From assembly GCA_020740775.1 (NCBI GenBank), contig JAHEWK010000001.1, positions 7,192,001-7,256,000 of the forward strand: a DNA stretch of 64,000 nt, given 5' to 3'. The stretch comes from Ilyonectria destructans. Lineage: Eukaryota > Ascomycota > Sordariomycetes > Hypocreales > Nectriaceae. Below are positions 43,226 through 54,769 of the stretch, piece after piece. The notes under the pieces are model-generated. The model had not been told where the DNA came from, did no database searches, and saw nothing but the letters and a program-made list of their open reading frames with translations. The position numbers were made by a program, and so were the translations under genes. The first letter of the stretch is position 1, and every line of letters begins with the position of its first letter.

Positions 43226-44186
43226 ATGCTCAGCACCAATCGACAACTCACGGCCGAAGAGCGGAAGGAAAGAAAAAGGGTACAGAACCGATTGAATCAA
43301 AGAGCGCGCAGTGAGTCTGGACCCCTGCAAGCTGTATTCCTAGCTCACCGACCCAGGGCAACGCGTTAGGGACGAGGAAACCGACACTACTAAGCCGTTT
43401 CGGGTTCAACGTTGGCGACTTGGGGGAGATTCTAGTCCTTTGACTAGAAGCGAGCCGCACGCTACTCACAGTTCGGAACACACTGCCAACGACGGACAGG
43501 CTCTTCATGTAGTATGTCCGGCATTACAATCTCCACCCAAGGGCCCTATTACGCCAAGCAGGCCTCCCACCCTACAACAGGGATCAACTCACTGTGTTGA
43601 GCTTGTCCTACCTGCTGATGACTCCCTGATCCATCTAATAGCCCACAACGTATGCCGAGGGTTCATGGACAACAAGACAATACTGCGCCTCGTGGCAACT
43701 TTCATCGATGCCTTCCACAACCCGCCGCTACCTCCTCATCTCGCAATAGCATGCGGTACTGTAGTGCTGCAAGCTACCTTCCGGGCAATTCCACCCTGTC
43801 TTTTTCCAACACAACTCCAGATGAGCTCTCCACACCCTAGCTGGATGGACGCGCTCCCTTTCCCGGAAATCCGAGATAATCTCATTCGGCGGCAATACAC
43901 CTTCGACCATAAGAGCTTTCTAGAGGACCTCGTTGGAGACTTGGTCTATCATATGCCGCCGGGTGAGTCTGGTCCGGAAGTCTTGACGCCGATGCCGACA
44001 CCGAGCCCGCCGACGAAACGGTATAGTGACTACGGCCTCGTTCTGTGGGGAGAGCCCTACCTCAAGGAGAGTTGGGAGGCTACTCCGTACTTTCTGGCAA
44101 AGTGGACATGGGTTGTTGAGGGATGTCATGACCTTGTGCACGTTTCTAACAAGTGGCGAACTACAAGGGGTGACGTTCCTCTGTAA
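43226..44186 (+). CDS. bZIP transcription factor with DUF3425 domain
   Basis: Two exons, 43226-43310 and 43357-44186, give 304 residues. The basic region LTAEERKERKRVQNRLNQRA continues across the intron as RRQRVRDEE, giving the bZIP N-x7-R signature. A linker with KPFRVQRWRLG, a hallmark of fungal bZIP-DUF3425 proteins, precedes the DUF3425 region (about 115-290: SLIHLIAHNVCRGFMDNKTI, HPSWMDALPFPEIRDNLI, GLVLWGEPYLKESWEATP). The start is the first in-frame ATG before the basic region. No long leucine zipper is evident, as usual in this subfamily. Flanked by two SDR genes, it may regulate them; this is inference from position. Confidence 0.88.
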
Positions 44187-45215
44187 ACAAGTGGAAGTGG
44201 GCAACTATAGGCCTCATACATAAAGTCTATAATAGTACTGTTCGACCTTCTAAATTTGTTTCGGGTTACCAGGCTGTTTTGCTAGCGAGACATCAATAAT
44301 CGGCTACTTGGTTATCCTGGCCAACTGACTACGATGATGAGCCACGGTGATTTTCTTGCCCAGCCAAACTGCCACCAGGCGGTCACAACCCCCCTAGTGT
44401 AAGCTCAGCCCTCACACTGTTGGAAGGATTGAGGTTTCCCCCTCGACTTCATGACCCTGATGCCATGACAAACTCTAAAGGAAGTCCTAGATGGTGGCGA
44501 CTTCGCAGGACTCAGGCTCATATTGAAGTATAAAAGACGGCTTTCACGTTCATTAAACATCAAGAATAATTACAATCAGAACAATAACAACCACCTTTAT
44601 CAAGTGCACTCAGCATCACTGCGCAATCCAACAACACCCACTTGGGGCGCAGGCTGGAGGAATTTTGACGCACAGCTCAGGTAATCATCATGCTACTTTA
44701 AAAGTCGCGCCGCATGATCTTGGCGAAAAGACTGGGCGGGAAGGTATTGAAATTCCGGCAGCGTGGACTTAAGCCGGTGTGTGCTCCCGGAAAGACTCCA
44801 CCGTCGCCCGGGACCAGGCAGATATGTGGTCTTGGTAAAGCCCGGCATCTGGAAATGGGGATGGTTGAAATAATGGCTTCGTTCTCGCTGGCGTGACTCG
44901 CCGGGGTTTCGCTAGTGGCAAGGGTGTCGGACTTAAAGGAGATAAAACCTTGTAAATGCGCCGTTGCTCGACGCCGCCGAGGGCAAGGCCTTGCTGAACC
45001 CGACAGTGAAGAACTGTTGAAGGGACGTCTGAGTATTATTTAATGAGCGGCTGCGTATCGCCTTTTGTCAGTTCGAATCACCCAACACAAGCGTTCACGG
45101 TCGCTAGTACTCCTAATTTCCACTCAGTCGCCCACCTCCATCCATCCATCACCCACTCACCACCTCACCATCGCTCACTACCTCACCATCGCTCACTTCC
45201 TCTCACGACACAACA
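44187..45215. other. intergenic region upstream of the second SDR
   Basis: No gene is recognised. Direct repeats CACCTCACCATCGCTCACT and a shortened copy sit at about 45160-45198, just before the ATG of the next gene and probably in its 5' UTR. Confidence 0.4.
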
Positions 45216-46136
45216 ATGCCCTCTTTCAACCCCAGCCGTGACATCCCCGACCTCTCGGGCAAGGTCATTCTGGTGACGGGAGGCAACAACGGACTGGGCA
45301 AGGAGACCGTCCTGCAACTGAGCAAGCACAAACCGGCCCACATCTTCCTGGGCGCCCGCAGCGAGGCCAAGGCGCTCGAGGCCATCGACGAGATTCGCAA
45401 GGCGGTGCCCAACGCGGCCAAGATCACCTTCCTGCAGCTCGACCTCGCGTCCTTCGAAAGCGTCAAAAAGGCGGCGTCGTCGTTCCTGGCCCAGTCGTCG
45501 CAGCTCCACCTCCTGATCAACAACGCCGGCATCATGGCGACGCCACCCGGCACGACAACGGAGGGCTACGAGGAGCAGTTTGGCACCAACCACATGGGCC
45601 ACGCACTTCTCACCAAGCTGCTCCTGCCGGCGCTCAAGAAGACGGCCGCCGCGACCGCGCCGCCCCAAGACGTCCGCGTCATCACCCTGTCCTCGCTGAG
45701 CGAAGCCTGGGCCCCCCCGGCCGAGACATACAACTTCGGGATGCTCAAGACCGACTTCGCCTCCATCTCCACCACGGCCCGCTACGGCATCTCAAAGGTC
45801 GCCAACGTCCACTACGCCGCCGAGCTCGCCCGCCGCCACCCGGAGATCCGCTCCGTCGCGGTCCACCCGGGACTCGTCAACACCGGCCTCATGCACAGCC
45901 TCACCATCGCCCGACCGTACCTGAAGCCTATCCTTCCCATCGTCGGCCTCTTCGTCACACAGGTTGCTGCCGGTGCCAAGAACCAGCTCTGGGCCGCCAC
46001 CAGCCAGGATGCAAAGTCGGGCGAGTTCTATCACCCTGTCGGCGTCGCGGGCAAAGGTTCGAAACTGTCCAAGGACGAGAAGCTTGCGAAGGAGCTGTGG
46101 GAGTGGACTGACCAGGAGCTCGCGCGGTACCTGTGA
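45216..46136 (+). CDS. short-chain dehydrogenase (retinol dehydrogenase-like SDR)
   Basis: Intronless, 306 residues. It has TGGNNGLG (21-28), LLINNAGIM (99-107), FGTNHMGHA (122-130), LSSLSEAW (158-165) and the catalytic Tyr190-x3-Lys194 in RYGISKVAN, plus the VAVHPGLVNTG stretch after it. It is more G+C-rich at third positions than the neighbouring genes, and a 12-C homopolymer follows the stop (about 46141). It belongs to the same broad SDR group as the gene at 41739-42734 but is not a recent copy. Substrate unknown. Confidence 0.93.
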   Translation: MPSFNPSRDIPDLSGKVILVTGGNNGLGKETVLQLSKHKPAHIFLGARSEAKALEAIDEIRKAVPNAAKITFLQLDLASFESVKKAASSFLAQSSQLHLLINNAGIMATPPGTTTEGYEEQFGTNHMGHALLTKLLLPALKKTAAATAPPQDVRVITLSSLSEAWAPPAETYNFGMLKTDFASISTTARYGISKVANVHYAAELARRHPEIRSVAVHPGLVNTGLMHSLTIARPYLKPILPIVGLFVTQVAAGAKNQLWAATSQDAKSGEFYHPVGVAGKGSKLSKDEKLAKELWEWTDQELARYL

Positions 46137-48005
46137 GGTCTCCCCCCCCCCCTTTCTTGTTTTGTTTTTTTGGGTAGCGAGTTAGGGTTTTGCTGTCTTT
46201 GGGGATATCAGTTATTTAACCGGATTCCCACTGCGACTAAGGCTAAGATTGCTGCGGCTTCCTTCAACAGAAAAGGCTGTACCGGATTGGAACTAGTAGC
46301 CTGACCTATTGGGACTATAAAATAGAAGGTATCAAGCAAGAATTATTAGCAAGAGGTAACGTGCATGATAAGCGAGTGAGGCAGACAAGCGAGTGAGGCA
46401 CAAAACCATACCTTTACGAGTAATATTAAGATAAACCAACTACAACACCTAAAATCAATTAAAATCAATCAGCATCCTCTTCCTTAGACGAATTTATATC
46501 AATTTCACAAGTACGCGTATTATGCCCGGATTGCCTGCATCTTCCACATCGCCGTTCCCTCGTCTCCGTCCGCCTCTTCCGACCACTACTTTGCTGTATT
46601 TCCTGCTGTATCTGATCAGCGATTTCCCTCTGATCTTATAGCTTCTGTCCCTTAGCTACTATTATACTCCCTGAAAGCCGGAGATATATTTTTTTCGCTC
46701 TATGCTGCCAGCTAAGGGTTGTATTTGCCTCCTGAAGCTTATTGACCTCTGCCTTTAATAATACTATCTGGTGTATTATTCTTTGCGCCCCCTTTATAAA
46801 TTAATCTATAGCAGCTAGAATTAATATTAGAGAGCTTCTCTAATAATAGCTAATTTGGCTTTTAATAAAATCAATTTATAAAATAGCTTTAATTAGGTTA
46901 TTTAGGGTCTTTAGAATTTAGATAATAGATAGTTTAGAATCCCCCTTTATAGATAATAGAGTCTATAACTTAATATCTAACTGAAAAAGTATACTTTCTG
47001 GATTATAGGGAATAAATCTTATACCTTAAAAATCCCTCTGGATATTCTTTTCTGATATTATACTTTAAAATACAGCTTAAAATATAGAAAAGAAGTTAAC
47101 CTTAGTAATATAGATAATTTAAGTCTTTATTATATCTTTAATTTATTAACTGTAAGCTTACTTAAGTAGCTTAAAGCAGCTAATATTAAGTAGCTAAAAG
47201 ATATAAGATAAATATAGCAGTATATAGAAAGTAATAATCTTATTCTTCTTATAGAATAGCTTAAATTTAATTAAATAGTAGCTTTTATATGTATTTAATA
47301 TAAGAAGGTAATAAGAGCTAGAAGAATATATCTTTAAATACTTATTAAAGTGCTAAATCTATCTTAAGCCTCTCTTATTTATTATCCAGCTATTATTAGA
47401 GATTATAATAATTCAATCTTAAGATAAAATTCTTTTATTATATCAGACTGCTAGGTAATATTAGCCTGTAATAATAATAAATAGCAAAATTACCCACTCT
47501 TATAAATTAATATCTTAAATTACTATAATCTATTCTTTATCTTCTAAATAGGCTATTTTTAGTTTTTTATATTATTTAGTACTTATAATAACTATTCCAA
47601 TTAAGATAATACCTATTATAAACTCAATCTTATTAAAGTTATAGATATCTAACTTCTAAATACTATATTTTACAATTATATTTTATATAAGCTGAAATCA
47701 GCTCTAAATAATATTTAGATCTTTATATTAAGCTCTTTAATAGTTATATCTATATATAAAATGCATCTTAAGCTCTAGTTATTACTTAATAAAGTTTAAA
47801 GCTTAGTACTTACTAACTGAAAGTATATTACAGTTAGCAAGCAGTTAATTAGCTATATCTTCTATATTATAAAGCTAGAGAGGAAATAATTGCAAATCTA
47901 AGTTAAGAATATACTTAATAATTGTTAATTCCTCTAATTGCATAAGTTATTACAAATTAGGCATACTATTGCATCGGGAAGTTATACTTTTAAGCTGGCA
48001 GTTTA

Positions 48006-48052
48006 ATATTATTATTGTTATTATTATTATTATTATTATATTATTACTATTA
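48006..48052. repeat. (TTA)n microsatellite
   Basis: An imperfect run of TTA trinucleotides inside the degraded pogo-like element. Confidence 0.9.
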
Positions 48053-48173
48053 TAAAGATATCTACTAAAGATATCTATAGAATCCCCTAGGGGTAAGATA
48101 ATATATTAAGCTGGTATTAATAGCAGAAGAGATCTAAATATAATAACTTAAAGCTGGAGATATAGATACTATT

Positions 48174-48225
48174 AGCCTATAGCTTAAGCCTATAGCTTAA
48201 GCCTATAGCTTAAGTCTATAGCTTT
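48174..48225. repeat. 13-bp tandem repeat, four units
   Basis: Four consecutive copies of AGCCTATAGCTTA, the last two with single changes, inside the pogo-like element. Confidence 0.9.
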
Positions 48226-48624
48226 AAACTATAATTCTTCTTCTTCTTCTATCTAGCAATTAGGCAGCTCTATTTAACTTATTATTTTAAGCTTAATATC
48301 TATTAGCAGATTATTAGAGTGGGTATTAATATATCTATATTTATTAACTATCTTAAAATTCTTCAGTATTTCTATTTCTACCTGCTGGTATTTAAAACCT
48401 CTAGAAATTAAGATCTATATAATAGAAATAACTACAGATAGAAAAACCTTATAGGAACTTATAGAGGGAAAAACTACTGCAGCTAGTATCTATTAATTAG
48501 GGCTATTAAGCTAGAACCCTAATACCTATAAATAGCCCGATTCTATAACTTCTTATAGATCTAGATTTACAGCTAAAATTTGTAGATTAAGGTATCTGAT
48601 ACCCAGAGGTTATAGTAGCCTAGG

Positions 48625-48862
48625 CCTGAAGGCTAAGGCAGATACTAAGATACAGTAGCCTTATACACCTATATACCGAGATATAAAGGTTAGGGCAGCT
48701 TAGGCCCAGAGGTCTAAGCGGTGCTAAGATACAGTGGCCTTATACATCTAGGTGCTGAGGCCTGGAAGCTAAGGCAGCTCAGGCCTAGAGGCCTAAGTAG
48801 ATACTAAGATTAAGATATAGCCTTATATACCTAAGTGCTGAGTTGTAGAGATTAGGGTAGAG
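48625..48862. repeat. minisatellite of about 79 bp, three units
   Basis: Three diverged consecutive units each contain GGCC(T/C)(G/A)(A/G)AGG, a CTAAGAT(A/T) word and CCTTATA(C/T)(A/C)(C/T)CT at matching offsets. The array lies inside the pogo-like transposon and is richer in G+C than its surroundings, so it is probably an independent insertion or expansion. Confidence 0.75.
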
Positions 48863-49625
48863 GTTAACACCCACCTAGGTTAAAACTAATATCGTAATTA
48901 CTATTAGCTGCAATAGCTATACCTACTGTAAGGTCTAAACCAGTATTACAGTATATATGAGAGCTACAGCAGTATTATTTAGCCCCTATAAGCTGTACTG
49001 TAAGTCTGCTGCTATCTTAGCTGCCCAACTAGTTAGAGCAGCAAGCTTTAATTATAGCTGGAGCTCTTAGACTGTAGCTATAGCTGCTCCATAAAGAAAG
49101 TCAACCCTCTTAATCCTTCCTTTACTGTATTATTAGTACCTAATAGGCACTAGCTGCTATAGCAGCTAAATTTAGTAGGCCTGAAATTTTTTCCACGCTA
49201 GTGCTAATAGCTGCTAGTTAGGAAGAATTTTTACAGAAGAGAGTTAGCAGTCTAGTGTTGCGTGACTGATATTGTAGATCTTTAAAGTGGCTCGGGCGCT
49301 TAGATTTTAGTCTCTTTTAATAGCCTTAACAGCTAAAACTAACCGTCTTTCATTTTCTGGAGTTGACATAATTATATGTAGAGAAAAGTGCGGTTAAAGG
49401 TGGGTAGTGAGTAGATTGAGGTTTTATGCCTCACTCACTTGTCTGCCTCACTCGCTTATTATACACGTTAAGGCTTTCTAAAAGGGTTATATTATTTATA
49501 TAGTAATATATAACGGTATATTTATTATATATATATTTATAACAACATTAATTAATTGCTGGCCTCTTTTACAGCGGGCACTTTATACATGTTGAAATAG
49601 TCAATAACGCAAGGAGTATCAGGAT

Positions 49626-50530
49626 GTGGATACCGTCACAGAAGACAAGCTCCTCCTCTTCCTTGATGAGGAGATCGCGGACCGGCCGCTCAGGGCCAAG
49701 AGCCGCAAGGCGGCCGAGGATACTACGCAGGCGGCTACGCAGCTTGCCTGGCGATCAGTCCGCAGCTATACGACCGCTGATTCATTCATGGACGTTGAGG
49801 AGAAACCCGAAAGATGCCACGGAACAGCAAGAACAGCGCCAAGAGCAACTCGAACCAATTTGAGTTGCTCAATGTTGAGGATCAGTACGAACGACAATGC
49901 AGCCTGTAGCATTACTGTGGCCGACGCGACAAGAACTAGCGCGCGTTGTCGCCCTCTACAGCCAACACAGCCATACGACCCAGAACCACGACCAAGACGG
50001 AAGAAAGCCATTGCCCACGAAGGCGAAAGTAACGAATCCCGGCTCGGATGCCAGCGAGGATCCGTTGCTACGAATTGGGACCCTCCTTAACCGCGTCGAG
50101 GAACGTGCGGAAAGGGCTGAGAAACGCGTCGAAGCTCTGGAAGAGTTCATTCGCAACGAGCTCTTCCTACACATTGCAAGCCCCCCAGAGGCCGCTTGCT
50201 CTAACGCTGCGCCCTTGAAGATCTGGGGGGGCCATGTCTGGGAGTCAATTCAAAAGGAAACGGGCGCTATCGACTGCTCTTTCGAGAGGCGGATGTCGAT
50301 AAGGTACGACAGAACGACTCCTGGATCAGGACACACTTCGACAAGGCAACGTTTTACGGAGAACAATGGTATCTATTCCGGGTTGATAGGGCGCATAGTG
50401 CGGTGGCGACAGATGAGCTCGGATGTGCAGCGTGTAAAGGGAAAGGAGCACACAAAGCTACCGACCCAGGGTGCCCGGTGTGTCGCCGAGAACCGGCCAA
50501 GTTACGACCGTCAACCTACTAACAAGATAC
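49626..50530 (+). pseudogene. relic of a repetitive-element ORF (possibly Crypton-like)
   Basis: The first frame reads DTVTEDKLLLFLDEEIADRP then RSVRSYTT, resembling the N-terminal part of fungal multicopy ORFs often associated with Crypton-type tyrosine recombinases; I hold that identity loosely. Downstream, in other frames, come a coiled coil (LLNRVEERAERAEKRVEALE, about 50085-50150) and a Cys-rich end (LGCAACKGKGAHKATDPGCP then VCRREP, about 50420-50500), with stops between. It looks like a frameshifted mobile-element gene, not a host gene. Confidence 0.4.
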
Positions 50531-51133
50531 CGGTATCCTCTGTCTTAACCTTTTCTTTTCAGCATCGGCCCTCTACCTATACCTGTGGTTGCAGCTGGTA
50601 GGTTAGCTACACCGAACATTAGGCAAGTGTACTCTTCGTCAATGGCGGCGGAGGACAGTGGCCTGTATGTCATCAGACAGGCTCCAGAAGTGGAACAGGA
50701 CGGGTCAAATAGCAAGAGACGGATTGAAGGATATAAGAGAAATTCAGGCACTTGTATCGTGATAGATCATGAGGGCTCGGAACCGAGTATTGGACGATTC
50801 TATAATAGGGTAGCGATTCTTACGCTGCTGCCCCCATATCATGGACCTTTACCGTCACGACTGACTCATGGGCTTTGAAATCTCCCCCGGTAGCAATTTG
50901 GTTCCGAAAATTACAAAGACCAGGAGTCGGGAGCGGACTTCTTCTTGCCAGAGAATTAGTAACACGGAACCAAAATGCTTCCGCCGTGCGGAGTCAATTG
51001 TCGCCGCGCCATGTCATGGGGAAAGTTATCTCCGATTCCCCACTCTTGCCACTACCGACCCTGAAGCCCCGCTAACTACCTGCATTGGTGCACCATAGCC
51101 GGTTGCTCATGTAATCGTGGAGCCATAACAAAC
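50531..51133. other. intergenic, no gene recognised
   Basis: Only short unsupported open frames, between the mobile-element relic and the solo LTR. Confidence 0.35.
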
Positions 51134-51311
51134 TGATGGATCCGTTACGGTCAATTTGATCGTTGCAATAGTGTCCAAATTGATGATGATGATCGCGATG
51201 ACCTTCCGGTCATCCGGACCGGCCGGAAGAGGGGTTATCTGACCCCCTTCATGACTAAGGTCCGGATATCAATCTACTGAAGGTTTCCTAGTACAGGGTC
51301 TCTCTCCAACA
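51134..51311 (-). mobile_element. solo Copia LTR with 5-bp target duplication
   Basis: On the minus strand it starts TGTTGGAGAGAGACCCTG and ends CCATCA. It is related to the LTR at 41481-41663. The flanks are CAAAC at 51129-51133 and CAAAC at 51312-51316, a perfect 5-bp target-site duplication, so this is a true insertion later reduced to one LTR by recombination. Confidence 0.9.
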
Positions 51312-51316
51312 CAAAC

Positions 51317-51939
51317 CTAAATCAGTCTCCCTGCACGCGCGCGCCATACTTTCCTGTCATGCGATGGCGAGCACAAGAACCGATGGAGGGGCTATATGCG
51401 GCTTCTGACCAATGAGGTTGCGTTTTCCTCATCCCTTATAAAGCTTTTCCTGAGACGGAAGCCTGCTTCTTTGTATGCTGTCTGTCTAATTGGTAATTAC
51501 TTACTGCTTAAGGCTTTTTCTACTTATAAATTTATAGTAAACTTATAAGATAATTAATACCGTTTAACTGTTATTAATTTACTTTGAACATTAATAAAAA
51601 TAAATTAATTAAAACAGTTTAATAACAAAAGATAATTTAATTTCTAAGGGATAAATCTAGAGTCTGGTTTTTATACATAATAAAAACGGCTGCTGCTAGA
51701 GGCAGCAGTCCGTCGCCACATACAGGGGCCGGAGCCCTGTGGGTCCCGGGGACCGGGATCGTGGTTACAGGGCCGGCGATGCGGTCTGAGAAAGAAAGGT
51801 AAGTCGCGTTGTCTAGGAAAGCCGGGAATGAGGTTCTCATACGTCTCAGGATAACCCCGAAACATAACAAGACTCAAAGGCAGCTGCGGCACGGATCCGG
51901 TCATATCAGGGTGTCTGATATGATGCGAGCACCAGCCGT
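51317..51939. other. intergenic, partly A+T-rich
   Basis: About 51480-51660 is A+T-rich with TTAATTAA-type words, perhaps a short degraded repeat. No gene is seen. The right part is the 3' flank of the amidohydrolase. Confidence 0.4.
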
Positions 51940-53513
51940 TTAACGTCCTGTTCCGGGCCCGCTCACGACATCTACATCATCCAGCGTAATATATTCCATA
52001 CCTCCCAGGGGAGAAATGCCCTCCATGACCGTTGGCGGCACACCCTCCCAGAAGGTCTGCAATTTGCGAGCAGATTGGAGGAACCTACTCTGTACATCGG
52101 TCTGGTTTGACGCACAGAGCAGCTTCCCGTCACGCTTCCTCCACTGGCCGTCAACCAGAACGTGCTTGACATGGCCGACGTTAGAGTGCAGGATGATGGC
52201 AGCAACAGGATTCTGCCAACCTAACAACCCCGGAGCAGCGCCATCAAACACCGCAATATCGGCCTTTGCTCCAACTCGAATCACTCCCAGATCAGGCCGC
52301 CGCAACGCCAGGCCACCCGACCTGGTCGCAAGAAGGAACGCCTGGTTGACGGACATTGGATTGTTGCTAGGTACTCTGAAGTCATTTGATTGAGCAGACA
52401 TCCTGCGTGAACGAATGGTCTGCAGCCAAAGTCGCGCCTTCGTGACCATATCGCCACTCGAAGAGGAGTGCGTTCCCACGCTGAGGGATGCTTGGTCCAT
52501 AGCTAGTGAGGGGAAATGATTGTCAACCCCATGGTGCATTTCAAACTCCGGCACAAGTGCTGTGTAATGGCCGTGCCTGCGCAGGATAGTCGCGTCGTTC
52601 GGCGTAAGTCCGCTGGAATGCACAAATATGACCGGAAATGACTGGTTCAAAAAGTTGAGTTGTTCGAGGAGAGCAGGGTTGTTGTAGGCACCCAACGTGC
52701 CACCTACGAAGTGGGTTTCGACGAGAGACGCATTCGACTCCCTATTTGGGGTTATAATCAGCATACTGATTCTAATGAAGTAAGAGGAACCGGTAATTCT
52801 TACCTGGCTAGGTCAAGAACTGACTGTGTCAGCTCCGGGCTACCTCCCGCAAAATTTTCATAGGCAAGACCCATCTCAAGGAGGCTCTGGGCCACAACGG
52901 GATCCGAGACGAAACGTCGATAAACCCGAATCTGATCCTCAACTGGGAAATCGGGGTAGTTTCCGTCAACAAGATAAGCCCAGAATATACGAATACCGCT
53001 CTCGATTGAAGCGTTTCGTTCGGCCTCAGCAATCTCCTCCGAGAATGCACTATTTCCATTGTCGACGATGGTTGTCACGCCTGAATTCTGCGCCTCGCAC
53101 AAGCCGACAAGCTGTGAATAGTACATGTCGTCGGGGGTCCAAGTTTGAGCCGACAGTCCTTGGCTTCCCCAGCGCAAGAGAAACTCGGTGATGGTGGCAT
53201 CTGAGCCGATGGTGCGGTATGCAGTGTGCCAGATATGACGATGCGTGTCGACGAAGCCGGGAGAGATGATATCATTGTCTGCAGGAACACGGAGAGTGTT
53301 GGCAGGGATAGACACGTTGGAATTATCCGAGTTGATAATGGCTGTGATCCTGTCGTCGACGATGAGAACAGAGGTGTTGCGGAGAACGAGGGGGGTTTTG
53401 CTCTCTTCGTCGAATGAGATGACGGTGCCGCGCTCAAGTAGAATAGGGTTCGACCTCGCGACTGAGAAAAGAAGGAATTGGGCGAGGGTCTTCAATGCAA
53501 GGGGGTTCCGCAT
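51940..53513 (-). CDS. secreted amidohydrolase-superfamily enzyme
   Basis: Two exons, 53513-52804 and 52741-51940, join in frame to 503 residues. The hydrophobic N-terminus (MRNPLALKTLAQFLLFSVAR) is a signal peptide or anchor. The metal-binding HxH of the amidohydrolase (ATZ/TRZ, cytosine-deaminase-like) superfamily is GFVDTHRHIWH (His91, His93). Later pieces are VETHFVGG and FVHSSGLTPND, matching the further metal His positions. The closing beta-sandwich has GVIRVGAKADIAVFDG and HVKHVLVDGQWRKRDGKLL. It hydrolyses C-N bonds of a ring or amide; the substrate is not predictable. Being exported is somewhat unusual for this family, which is mostly cytosolic. Confidence 0.88.
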
Positions 53514-54065
53514 CTTGAAAAGTCTGACAAGTAGTGGCCGCTAGATAATAAAGAGTGCTTCGGATACTCCAAAAGTCATTTGCATATGTTGGAACCCCAA
53601 TGGATATATATATTGATAGTGTTGCGTGGCCTAGTAATGCCGGATTCAGATGTGACCCAATCAACCGCCCGGACTTATCGGCCTTATGTTTGCCGAGTAG
53701 AGATAAAGTTCACTGCTAACTTAGTCCACGCCAGCTACTACGTCTATAAGCGAAGGCTCTGTCCGGTGATACGTAATCTCCGGAAATGGGTGGGATTGAA
53801 CGAATAAGATGGATCATGAATATTAAGGTATATTATCCGATTTTCCGGCCTTAGGCCGGCATAAAAACCTATCTAAATCCCTCCAATGATATAATAGCTT
53901 TATGTTGTGCGAATGTGTAATAGAAATCCAAGTCACACTGAGTAGAGGTACTTGATCTAGGTCGTCCCCACTGGATATCTCCCTAGGTAACGAGACTTCA
54001 CAGACAACTGCGTGCCAATAGTATACCCCACTAGGCCCTGCCGCATTGCGATGATGCTGACACGG
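53514..54065. other. intergenic upstream of the amidohydrolase
   Basis: No gene is recognised. A weakly open frame at 53580-53807 lacks motifs. The proximal part is the amidohydrolase promoter. Confidence 0.35.
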
Positions 54066-54421
54066 AGACGCGCGGCTGTAAGGGTTGTAAAGCTCACGTT
54101 CAACGTCTATCCATGCGTAGCGGAGCTAAACCGGCAAGTATCATAAGGCGGATGATTAGGGATCACAAGCTCGACCTGGACCTGGGCGAGCGAGAGGGTC
54201 CCGTCATCGGCAATGATGCCAACAGCCTGGGCACCGCAGAGCAACCGCGATTTGACGACCCAATCACGCCGTCCTTCGATCTAGATGTCATTGCCAACAT
54301 GTTCCCCGTCTCGGGCTCTATGTACGGCGAGTTTAGCATCGGTAGCGACGATTTCCGGCCCGGATTTGATCCCGATTTGTCGTACGACCCCTTATCCCGA
54401 CTCATGGATGGGCCCTTATGA
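54066..54421 (+). pseudogene. regulator-like fragment with acidic tail
   Basis: An open frame reads TRGCKGCKAHVQRLSMRSG followed by a long acidic, Asp/Phe/Pro-rich segment (LDLDLGEREGPVIGNDANS, FDLDVIANMFPVSGS) ending at a stop. GCKGCKAHV resembles half of a fungal Zn2Cys6 cluster, and the acidic remainder resembles an activation domain. The rest of the cluster and any middle domain are absent. I regard it as a fragment and the family assignment as tentative. Confidence 0.3.
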
Positions 54422-54769
54422 ACCTCCGGACACTCTGTTCCCGGATATTTCCCAACAATGCCGCGGTGACATATGATTTCCAAGAGAGGCATCCACTTTA
54501 AAAGTTCGCATAGTGCTTCGGCCTGCGTCGTTGGGCCCCTATCCCGTGACGAGGTGGTGCGTCCTCTTGCCACTGGCCTCAAACGAAGTAAGGCCTCTCA
54601 TGCACCCCTATTTTGGGGCGATGGCTGTTATATGTATTGGGATATCGGATTTCTGCGGTTGTGACGGAAGTGAAGCTTTCCTTCTGTCATCATCGGCGTC
54701 CATCGCCACTTGCCTCGTCACCGGCCTCGTCATCAAATAAGCCCCAGGCCTAGTTTTTCCTTGATTTTA

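Larger units (their letters stand above)
46359..49468 (-). mobile_element. RIP-degraded pogo/Fot-like DNA transposon
   Basis: A 3.1-kb element bounded by roughly 50-bp terminal inverted repeats that start ACGTG and contain a doubled GCGAGTGAGGCA word (46359-46406 against 49420-49468). It is flanked by TA on both sides (46357-46358, 49469-49470). The minus-strand transposase starts MSTPENERRLVLAVKAIKRD near 49368, typical of pogo/Fot transposases. It ends near 46485 with a CCHC zinc knuckle (RRCGRCRQSGHNTRTC). Between them the frame is shredded by A+T-rich stop codons. It is longer than usual for a 500-600-residue transposase, partly because of internal tandem repeats. Confidence 0.85.

Noticed and set aside
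42966..43295. 109-codon open frame overlapping the bZIP first exon
   Set aside because: The bZIP basic region lies in another frame with a good splice site; this frame carries no motif.
48174..48225. Short regularly spaced repeats as a CRISPR-like array
   Set aside because: Units are contiguous with no spacers and this is a fungal nuclear genome; it is an ordinary tandem repeat.
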